Assembly: GCF_020497125.1 (NCBI RefSeq)
Contig: NC_059074.1
Span: 193,782,915 to 193,846,914, forward strand
Length of the DNA: 64,000 nucleotides
Source of the DNA: Mauremys mutica
Taxonomy: Eukaryota > Chordata > Testudines > Geoemydidae
Direction of reading: 5' to 3'
A model generated the notes under the pieces. The model was not told the DNA's origin. It worked only from the letters and a program-made list of their open reading frames with translations, and ran no database searches. The translations under genes and the position numbers were made by a program. Within the stretch, counting starts at the first letter, position 1, and each line of letters begins with the position of its first letter. Below, piece by piece: positions 13,090 to 23,600 of the stretch.

Positions 13090-15450
13090 CAAAATAAATC
13101 GCCTGAACGTATGTCATAGTCCCCCATACGCTCCTCGCAGTATCTCAGAGTGACCTCGTCACAGCCACAGCTGAGCCTATTGGGTCCCGTCTGGCCGTGC
13201 TGAGCACTGGGTGCGGACCCTTATTTCGCTCACGCCGGGGCGAGCATAGAGAGCCAGGGCGGAGTGACCCACGCACCCATTTGCAGCTAAACGCCCCCGA
13301 TGACTTTTTTACCTTTTAAACCCAACCATGTCCCGTGTCCCCCGTTGGATAATTAACCCCCAGCGGCACAGCGGCTGGCTCCAGCGCGGTGTGGTTCCCT
13401 GCTCGTCTGTAACCTCTCCAGGCAGGCTCGCCCCTGGACGCGCATGTCAAGGGTTTGCTTTTATCACCTTCCCGCGGAGCGGGCTTGGGGACAGGGGGGA
13501 TTTCGCCTCTTCCGCGCGCTGCCCCCACTCCACCGGCGCAGGCCAGCAAAGAGCCCGCGGCCTGAGGGAGAGGGAACCTCGCCCGCTTCCCTCCCTTTTC
13601 CACGGGCGCGTCCAGCCGCGAACTCGCTCCGCTTCCTCAAGTGGCGTTTCGCTGCCCGAGCGCGCAGGGACAAGCGGGCAGAGCCGGGCAAACGCTCAGC
13701 GGCCGCTAGCTCCATGTCACCCACTGGCCGCTAGCGCGGTCCCCGCGGGGAGCGGGCCCTGTCCCCAAGGCTTGTCCCCTCCTGACTCCACTGACACCCT
13801 TCTTCCCCCCCCCCCACCGCAGGGCCCCGTGCGCCCCCAAATCCCCCTTCCTCCCCCCCCGCAGGGCCCAGTGCGCCCCCATATCCCCCGTCCTCTCCCC
13901 CCGCAGGGCCCCGTGCGCCCCCATATCCCCCGTCCTCTCCCCCCGCAGGGCCCAGTGCGCCCCATATCCCCCGTCCTCTCCCCCCGCAGGGCCCCGTGCG
14001 CCCCATAACCCCCGTCCTCTCCCCCCGCAGGACCCAGTGCGCCCCATAACCCCCGTCCTCTCCCCCCGCAGGGCACCGTGCGCCCCATAACCCCCCTCCC
14101 CTGCCCTCGCAGGGCCCAGTGCGCACCCAAATCCCCCGTCCTCCCCCCCCGCAGGGCCCAGTGCGCCCCATAACCCCCGTCCTCTCCCCCCGCAGGACCC
14201 AGTGCGCCCCATAACCCCCCTCCCCTCCCCCCGCAGGACCAGTTGCGCCCCAAATCCCCTTTCTCTCCCCCTGCAGGGCCCAGTGCGCCCCCAAACCCCC
14301 TTCCTCTCTCCCTGCAGGGCCCAGTGCGCCCCCAAATCCCCTTCCTCTCCCCCCGCAGGGCCCAGTGCGCCCCCAAATCCCCCTTCCTCTCCTCCCCGCA
14401 GGGCCCAGTGCGCCCCCAAATCCCCCTTCCTCTCCCCCCGCAGGGCCCAGTGCGACCCATAACCCCCTTCCTCTCCCCCTGCAGGGCCCAGTGCGCCCCC
14501 AAACCCCTCATCCTCTCCTCCCCGCAGAGCCAGTTGCGCCCCAAACCTCCTTCCTCTCCCCCCCCGCAGAGCCAGTTGCGCCCCAAACCTCCTTCCTCTC
14601 CCCCCGCAGGGCCCCGGGCGCCCCCAACCCCCTTCCTCTCCCCCCGCAGGGCCCAGTGCGCCCCAAACCCCCCTTTCTCTCCCCCCGCAGGGTCCCCCTA
14701 CACGCGCTCTCCAACCCGCCTGCCCCCAGTTCCAACAATGCGCCCCCTCCCCTTTCCTCTCCTCTCCGTAACCCTAGTGCACCCCCGCCCCCCAGCCGCT
14801 CTCCTCTCCAGCCCGCAGCCCTAACCCCGCAGCACGGCGGCGGGGCCTGGCGGGGAGGGTGCCGGGGGGCGGTCAGCCAGGGCCCAGCGGAAGAGGGCGC
14901 AGGCACTGCCCCAAGCCCTCGAGCATGGCCCAGGGACGTCAGGCCCGGGGTTTAGCGGTCTCCGGAGGAGGGAGCGCGGGGAAGGCAGCAGCAGTGCCAG
15001 GCCCCGGACTCTAGTGGCAACACCGGCATGGCCAAGGGGATTTCCTCGCCCCAGGAAACTGCCTGGGGCCAGAGGCTGAGCCCGTCTCATGGCCGCGGAG
15101 AGCGGACAGCTTCCCAAGCGCCGGGGCAAAAGGCGGCTACAGCGCACCTCGGCAGCGGGGTTAATGAGATCACGAGGCGCCCCGGCTCACGGGACACCTG
15201 AAGGGGATCCCCCTGCATTTGTCAGCACAGCCTGACGCAGACAACACGCCGCGTGTCCAGGTGGCTGGGCCACATTCACAGGCGAAGGGAGAAGGCCCCT
15301 TCCCTTGTCATCCTCCCCCGTTCCCAACGCGCAGCCCAGCCCCATCGATCGACCTCCTCTTCTCGGCCAGCGCCCGCGGACGCTGCCCCACCGCGCTGGG
15401 AACCTCGCCACTTCTGAGCTGCACTTGAACATCTCCCCCTCCGTCTAGGA
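13090..15450. promoter_or_regulatory. CpG-rich island inside MEIS1 intron 6
   Basis: CpG-rich sequence begins around 13090 and continues to about 15450. It includes GCGC-dense segments at 13430-13740 and 14820-15180 on either side of a C-rich minisatellite. The sequence around it is AT-rich. An intronic island like this could be an internal promoter for a short MEIS1 form or an antisense RNA. The open frames here (for example minus 14821-15147) have no recognisable domains and follow base composition. Confidence 0.65.
13819..14697. repeat. C-rich minisatellite, about 21 units of roughly 41 bp
   Basis: The unit on the plus strand is YGCAGGGCCCAGTGCGCCCC followed by A/T-containing spacer, a C-run and CCTCTCCCCC. 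Units vary between 40 and 43 bp, with single-base variants (ATA, ATAA, AAAT or AAAC after the C-run). All six frames are open because the array lacks stops. Each unit ends in a long pyrimidine tract plus YGCAG, the form of a vertebrate 3' splice site on the plus strand. On the minus strand, which is MEIS1 sense, each unit has several G-runs. Confidence 0.92.
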
Positions 15451-17523
15451 AAGGCAAAAGACACGTGTGCCGCTTTCCTCCCACAGCCTCTCTGCGCAGC
15501 CTAACGCTGAGGGGAATTAAAGACCAGAAAGCATCCCCCCTCCCCTCCCAACCTACTTCAAGTTTCTGAAGCAAATACATACCAAATGGGGCAATCCGGA
15601 GGTGACACATTCACATGTCACACCTATCGCATAAGCAGTGAAACCACAACTCCCAAGTTAAAAGCACGAACTTTTGTTTTGGCCAACCTAAGACAATTTG
15701 GCCTCGCTATCTATATTGCAATCTTTGCAAGCCACACACTGAAGGTAAATTACTAACAAGCGGGCACAAGGTGAATATTACCGCGGGAGCGCAATGAATT
15801 TATATCAATCCTCAGCCTTATAAAAAAAAACCCACCCCAAACTACAACTTCATTTCTTTAGCTTTCACTTTAATAAAATAATGATTCGTTGGGAGAAGGG
15901 GGTATAAATCTTCATTTTGGAAGCAATTAAAGTGTTGATTTCATTCGTGCCCCTAAGCGATTCTTGTAATTTGCTCAAATAGCTTTATGTACCCAGCACT
16001 CCAGAGCTTTTAGAAACCCATTTTCTAGTTAGACTTGTTGGATTACAATTTTTATTCAACAGCAGCTATCCGAGTTTTCCTAATCTAGATCTGAAATTTA
16101 ACTGTTCCCTCATTTTAAACGTTAGAATAGTTAGGTCGGATGCAAGTCAGCCAGACAGAAGCAGCGCCCATGTTTCCATCTTGTTTCCAATGTCTCATTA
16201 CAAAAGCTGAGAGAGTCATGCTAACATTTAGAAATAGTTGAAAGCTTTTACATTCTCAGTATAATTAAAAAACACTGGGTTTCTTGCAAGTTCATGCCTT
16301 CAGTCAAACCATTCTTCTGTTCTACCGCTACATTAATAACAGTCCGATAATCTTTGCTTCTTTCTCGTACATAAAAAAAATGGAGCTAATACCAAAGCTG
16401 AAGTATAGTGCACCTTTTTGTAAGTAATCTATAAAATAACTCCTGGTTGACAGTGTTCTTGATAATGGCAACGCAGCTAAGAAAACTCCTGTCTGCTTGA
16501 CTGCGCCTTGCTTTAACAAAAGGAAGCCTCCAGAGTCAGCCTCATTACACCTAGAATTGTATATAGGAACCAGATCATAGTTTTTAGTTGTTGGTTTGTT
16601 TTTTTCCCCTGAGCTAAATACTATTTCTGGTAATAAACAACCAACCATTAAAACGTTACAATTCACAACCAGGAGCTCAAAACGCCAAGGCTCATCCACG
16701 TTAATGTTTTAGAAGCTTGATTTGGCTTTGGTAACCTCTTGAAATTAACCCAAAAAAAATCACACTACAAGCCAGTGAAGGAAAGCAGCTAACACAAGCC
16801 GTCACTATATGCACACATTGGGTGTAGAAGCCTCTAGGGTCTGGTCTATCCCAGCTTTAACACAGACATCCTAAAAGCCACTAAACTGTATTTTTTTTCT
16901 AAAGGAGACAGTTTGAAAAACTTGAAAGATCAATGAAAATAAATTAAAACCTTGGTCTGGTTTTATTTTTCTATTAAGTAAAATAAAATGGGCGCGCTTG
17001 CAGCAGGCAGGCTGTGCACAAAGCAATGTTCACTGAGGTCTAAAAGCGCTCGGCCAAGGAAAACTGACAAGACAGACTAATGAACCGTAGAGACAGGAGG
17101 AAAATAGCCAGTATTTGCTAGATTTCAAACACTCTCTGTCTTCCCTGGACCACCTATCTCGGATTTTATTATTATTTTTCTAAGTGGCTTCAGCTATTCC
17201 TTTCCAAGCACCCAGAAGCCTGCGATTCACGGCTAACGCTTCTATTATTATAAAGGGTAAATAAAATAAAGACAAAAATTAAAAGCGACAAGAAACAGGT
17301 CAAGTTTGCAGGCAAAGCTTTTACAAGCTCATCTCGCCAGGTCGAATCCGGGAGCAAGCCTTAATGAAGCAATAATAGCCACATTATTCAAAAATTTTCA
17401 TTTCGATGGAAATTTATCTAAAAGGGACTTAATCATATGCAAATAATAAAAGGAGGCGTAGTGACCCAGCAAGCGATCTGCATACAAATTTCAGCGTGTG
17501 CAACACTGGAGAGATCATCATAC
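15451..17523 (-). other. MEIS1: MEIS1 intron 6, part nearest exon 6
   Basis: This is unique AT-rich sequence with no repeats recognised. The 240 bases beside exon 6 look constrained: they contain a perfect POU octamer ATGCAAAT at 17437-17444, ATTA-type homeobox cores and few simple repeats. No further exon was found. Confidence 0.7.
17437..17444 (+). promoter_or_regulatory. Octamer motif ATGCAAAT
   Basis: A perfect POU-domain octamer lies 80 bases downstream of exon 6 in the gene direction. It sits inside a unique AT-rich stretch that may be a conserved non-coding element. Confidence 0.35.
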
Positions 17524-17670
17524 CTGATCTGTTAGATTTGCTGATCTTGTTATGTCTTCACTGTCTGATTTTGATCCGCCTTCTCTATCGTCTATCACCA
17601 AATCGATTGGCATTTTTCCTTTCAAACAGCTAATATACCGGTGGCAGAAATTGTCACATAATTCGTGTAC
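17524..17670 (-). CDS. MEIS1: MEIS1 exon 6 (residues 162-210), last exon in the window
   Basis: The acceptor ATAATGTAG is followed by [20 protein letters not shown] and then [29 protein letters not shown], ending with donor GTATGA. The exon is 147 bp in phase 0. It finishes the PBX-binding domain (to about residue 192) and starts the acidic, Ser-rich linker that leads to the homeodomain. The next exon, which should begin PSWNRDHDD, is not found on the minus strand between here and position 1. Confidence 0.96.
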
Positions 17671-20600
17671 CTACATTATGACAGAGGTAAAAAAAATGAA
17701 AATATAATCAGGAGTACATAAGTGAAATTGACAAGTGCAATCAACCAACCCTTCCCCCAGCCTTGTGACATCAAAAGTTCTAAATGGGGGGAACACACTG
17801 CAATTATCCCCCGGAGACCTCTAGACGCATCCAGAATTAGGAATAACTTTCTTTTCTCGCAAAATAGAGATATCCCAGAAAATTGACAGTGACAAGATGA
17901 TTCACAGGCTACAACATATTCAACACCCGTGTTAAATTCATCTGCTCCCGGAGCTGTGGCCATGAGAGAGGTGACCTGCATGGGTGACATTTAAGGTAAA
18001 CTATTTAATTTCAACCAGTTATTTCATCATAAAACCTTTCCAAATACTATGAAAAGAGAAAGGGATTTTAAAAAAAAATCAACTGGATGCACTATACTGA
18101 ACTACATTATAGGCATCCATCATCTTAAACCCCAAATCACTGTAATATATTTGTTCTTGAGTTTCCAATATTAATGGGCATATTTTACCATCTTTCATGT
18201 AGAGTGAAAACAATCTGCCTGTGATGGTTAGATAAAATGGCTGGGGGTTCTAAAGAAACTTTTCGACCATTTAAAAACCTCTCGAAATGTTTATTTTTTG
18301 GAGAAAGGGGATTCTCTTGTAGGCCAGCTGTCAATTACATATAAAAATCCACTGGAAACCTGAACGTGCGTTCAAGTGAATGTTAGTTTGAATTACATTG
18401 CGTTCATATTGCTATTAATTATTATTAATAATAATACTATTATTGCTGAGATTTCCAGAATAGGGAGGGAAACAGAATTAAGCCTGCATATTCTCTTTTA
18501 GCTTAGAGGTGTGCAGCATGCACAGAATCAAGAAACTGACACAACTATCAACCCTGCTTTGTCTCCGCAAAATGTTACAGGACAATCTGTGCCCTGACTG
18601 TGACCTGCAGATGGCTCTTAAAAAAAATCTGGACCAAACTAACTGAAACTAAACAAAGCACCTTCACCAAAAACAATCAATCTCCGAGGCGTGGCTGAAA
18701 CAAGCAAACAACATTCAGAATATCATCTGCAGTACACAGAACTACAACTATTTATACAAAGCCAGCAAGGTATTAACATGAACACAAGGCCGGATCGCTT
18801 GTGAGCCCGGTTTTAGAGGCTGAAATTGTAATTAAACTGCGAAGAGAAATGGACGCTAAGATTGGTCTTGACACTAATTACCAGACAGAAAGACATTTAT
18901 GCAAATTTACCAGAAGCTTGAACTTCAGCAATACTGAAACGTAGGAGGAAGGGAGAAAAAAATTACCTTCTCTAATTCCAACAGATGAAACCTTAATACT
19001 TGTATGGCTTGAATCATCTGCAAAGACACAAACAACACGGGCATCTATCTCATTCCTGAGTTTCGGTATATCCCCATAGCTGCTCCTGCTGTAGTCTATA
19101 ACTTCACTTTTTTTTTAGTAGTAGTAGTAGTAGTAAATAAAAAAGTTGTTTTGATTTATGGCAATAACACTAAAACTTAATAGCAGTGGCTCTGTACGCT
19201 GTTTAACAAGAAGCGAGCTAGAGTTAACAAAAAATACTATTGCAATGAAGTAGCTAAATTATACGGATCGTAAACATCTCCTTCAAAAAGTGCAATCTAT
19301 TGCAACATCGTCGGACCCTCGCTTTGCAAACTAGCAGAAAATATTCCTAATGCAGAGGCAAAGTATTTGTTTATCCTTAAAAAAAACCCTTTACTTCATT
19401 TTAGGTCGGTTACTTAAACTATTCATCTCTATCCATAGTCACTGTTTACATTTCCCATAAAGCTATTTTAAAGGTGCGGGGGGATATGGGGAGACCTCAA
19501 ATTCTCTGACACATTCGTAGATAAATCCATGCACCGCTTAGGCAGGCAAGTCTGCCATAAAGACCCCAAACTCTCCTTTGGATGGGGCTTTCTTTATGTA
19601 CCTCCTGATGTGATTTTACTTAACACGGAATTCCCACACTGCATTACTTGTAATTAAAAAGATCCACGCGAGAAAATTCCCATTTAGAGCCCCAATTCCT
19701 TGTCAAAGCCTAGAACCACCTCTCCCCAGAGGACAGAGAAATAAAAGAGAGCGCTGTTAACTCTTACCAAGTTATCCAGTTCAGGATTAGAGGAAAATAG
19801 GGGTTTTTCTGCTCGGATCTAAATATAAGAAAGGGGAGAGGAAAAAAAGATTTGAAATATGGAAACAGAAAAAAAGCAGGCATTATTATTTCTTGCTTCA
19901 TTACACTGTCGGGTCCATTATGTAACCTTTCCTTCAAAGCTCTGACTGTTAGATTTAGTACATCATATAAACACTTAAACAAATGAATCAAATGCACTGA
20001 AAATACCCACAGACCTTAGCATTAGTTACATCTATCTAGCCACGCTCCATCTTGCGTGAGCTGCACATCCCTACAATCAAAGTTTAAAAATATATATATT
20101 CTTTCTTTCTTTCTTTCTTGAGACGGTACAATCGAGACTGTATTGATTTATTTCTGGCAGTATGGAAGGGGAGGCTATGAATGTGGGTTTTTTTAAGGGA
20201 GACTTGTTTTCTTGTTCTGTTAGAGGTTTCCCCCCCCCCCCCCAGTACGGTTTTGCTGACCTGTTTGGCGAACACTGCTATGTCTTCATTGAAAGACTCT
20301 GAGGAGCAAACATCGCCTCCCGCTACCCCGGGCTCCCGGGGAGTGCATGTAGCTAATTCACATTTCTCAAAAATCAGTGCTAAAAGAGGGAACAGGGGGT
20401 GTCTGAAAGAAAATACAATGGTCACAAACAAGACAATGGTTAGTCCCAGAATAAGTGGGGGAGAAACAGCCAAGGTGATCTTTTAGCAAGCCCACTACCA
20501 CCACCCCAGCTGCACCCCCTCCCCCAATCATAGCTCACCTACCCTTCAACCGAGAGACCTGAAGTCGAAGGCCCTGAGCCATGGACTGTATCTGATGATC

Positions 20601-23600
20601 GCTTCAGCATATCTGGCCAGAGAAATTGTTAACATTTGCTATGAATAAAACCAAAGCGGTTCCAGCAGCCATTTTGAATTAACTTTCCTTTCCTTTTTTT
20701 TTTTTAATTCTTATTATTTTGGTTTAGCTCCCCTTCAAGTTGAGGACTTTCTGGATTAAAAAAAAAAAACCAGGCAAACCCCATCTTTTTGGACTCGGGT
20801 GTGGGGAACGTGCAAATCCCCCTTGGCATCGGTCATGATAACGTTCAAAATGAGAGCTGTTAACTTCGAAGACCAGCCAAAGTGCCAGTGAGATGCCCCA
20901 ATTCGGGTAGCACCAGCGATCCATTTACATTCACTTCAGTTGGCAGAGCACGCTTTTATTTGGGCCATCATCCCTCCCACCCACCCCGCAAGTTACTCAA
21001 CAGAGGCGCTGCTCACCCCTCTTTTTGCTGTATAATATTGCACGATGATACCGGCCTTAGAAACGTATAAGCCAAATGCTTTGATTTTTGCTAGCTGGAG
21101 TAACTCTTAAGGAGAAGTTTAAAGTCATTTACTAGCTATAGAAGCTCAACTGAAAATGTAACATTTTATTTTATTTTATTACAAAATGCGTTCAACTTCC
21201 GGGTTTCATAACTATTCCAGAGAATCCGGAATGGAGTTTTAAACGAGACCTACAGATCTGTGATAATGAGATAAAGAAACTGGATGATGGGATGGTTTTG
21301 CTTCAAAGCTCGCTGTTCTCAGCGAGATGGGGAAACGGGATCTTAAAGTTCACTTCAACTTAATATGCGCGAACTGTTTTTAAAGATATCCGCGGAGCAA
21401 CGTAACCCATCAGTTCCAAATGCAATGGCCTAGAAACTGTTTTATAAGTTACCGCATTGAGATGCCTCCAATGCTGCTACAAAACAGTGCACATCTCAAA
21501 GAAACAACCCCGAATTTTTCTACTTAATACAGCATTAAATATTAACAAAGCTAAAAAGTTTTATTCAGAATGGAACAGTTCAAGATATTCTTTCTAAACT
21601 CTTCCAAAAGATTTACCTCCCAAAGCAGGTTGTACCACGGAAATCTTTCCTTTTGATCACAACACTAATGACTAATTAATTTTCTTTAAGCTCACAGTTT
21701 AGGTCTTTTATATTTAAAAATTGTGATCAAAACCACATAGTAGTCTAGGTTTATGCAACCAAGTATCTTTCCGTGTACACACACACGCACACACACACAC
21801 GGCAAGTTATAATATTTGAACTGAATACTACCTATGGATAATGTTTATCCGTTTCAAGCCCCCATGGAAAGTAAATCTTCTTTATTGGAGAATCATACGC
21901 CGAGCATAATGCGATGCAAAGAAAACTTTAAATCCACCCAAAAATGTGCATGCAATTATAATGGAAGCCCGGGTCACAAGAATTTACCTACAATCTGAGG
22001 TTCAATGACTTTTACTTGTGCCTTCGTCAGCTAGGGAAATAAGGGAATAATCATATCTTAGCTAATAAACCCGATGCCAGCTTTACCTACCCATAAATGG
22101 CATCTTTATCTCTCTTTAAAGCGTCATTGACAGAGGAGCCCATACTGGGAGGCATGGCGTTGGTGTGAGCAGTATGCGGGTATTGATGAGAATGCAGCGG
22201 AGGACCGTGATTCAGATGGTGAACAGGCTGCATGGATCTGGCGGCGTGAGGATCCCCATACATGGTGGTGGGGATCCCTACTCCATCCATCCCACCGTAA
22301 TGGGGTAAATCGTCGTACTGCATGACAGACAAAGAAAAAAGGGTCAGAAGGCCAGTCGTTACCGGAGGTTAGAACGGGGAAAGCCGTTCCAGAGTCTTTC
22401 ACTTGGTGAAGGTCCAGCACATGGATTGGGCAGTGGTAAATCTATGAATTTAAAATAAACAGGAACAAAAAAAAAGAGGGGAGAGGGTGAGGATCTGTAA
22501 AAATACATTGCCCCCATAGGCCCTCAAAACGGATTAATTCTGGATCCTTGAAAAGCATCCTTGTGGAGGGAAGTAGGTAAACGCAGCGTAGGTTGCTTTG
22601 GAGTGACGCTCAAAATAAACACGTTGCTGAAAAGTTGCCTGCTTCACTATGTCTCCACAGCAAAAGTTAAAACGAGGACACCTATTATTAACACGTGAAT
22701 TAATACCGGCTCCTGGTTTAAGGTATTTCTCTGTGTGTCTGTGTGTGTAAATTGTCCCAGTGTGAAGCATTTCCTAATGTTTAAATTATAAATTAAACTC
22801 TCTTTAACAAAAATGTAAAGCACCAGTTTAGATGCAAGACCAAAGCTGATACACTTTTTCTAATTATTGCAGCACAATTTGAAAATCTGGAATTCCCATG
22901 TGGAGGGAAAACGTGAGTTAAAGCAGTTAATTAGTTTTAATATATCCTGTTTTAAACCTTCCCACTGTTAAGAAGGGAAGTACACAAGTATCAATGATCT
23001 GATGTTATCCAAAGTTTAATAACAAAAGAGTCAATTTTTGGTTTACAGCTATTATGTACAAGCTATTTTAATGTCGATTTGCTGCAGATGTATGCATGTG
23101 CTACTGAAAGTTTTGAATTTTAAGTATATTCTTTGTTAAACATTAAGAACCGAAAGTTAAAGTGGTATTTAAGGATAAGGGAAAACTGCCACTTTTAACC
23201 TATTAAAAGCAAAAGTGTGAATAAGTTGTTTTAAAAAAACACGGAAAATTGCTTGAACTGAAAGAGTAAAGGCAAGTTTGTCAGTACAGCAACTTTCTTT
23301 TACAAACTGTACTTTGAGGGACAGTACACAAATTATTGCAAGCAAACTTAATGTTATGTCGTTTTTCTTTTAAAATCTCTATTCGTTACATTGTAATTGT
23401 CCCTCGCAATATTTTCATCGCATTTCAATTTATCTGATAAGTCGAGAAAAATTAGTATAGCATCCAAAATAGTAATAATAAATATATGTGCATATTATTT
23501 CTGCCTACTTCAAATTTAAATATGCAACTATTTTTAAATGAAGGTCTGACTACAGCACAGCACATTTGTGATGGCAAAAAGTTATGTTTACTTAAAATTT

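Noticed and set aside
12840..13097. Plus-strand frame with an eight-alanine run
   Set aside because: The run comes from the CTG repeat, and the rest has no recognisable feature or conserved context.
13706..14586. Long minus-strand frames (up to 289 codons) of Gly/Arg-rich repeats
   Set aside because: All frames on both strands are open here because the 41-bp minisatellite has no stops. The peptides simply mirror the repeat.
1..17523. MEIS1 exon 7 and the homeodomain exons
   Set aside because: I looked on the minus strand for the expected PSWNRDHDD continuation and the homeodomain and saw neither. They should lie beyond position 1.
20181..20486. 101-codon plus-strand frame across MEIS1 exon 3
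   Set aside because: It is the antisense shadow of a confirmed exon.
22124..22420. 98-codon minus-strand frame overlapping exon 2
   Set aside because: It is a different frame from the MEIS1 reading frame, whose residues and splice ends are clear.
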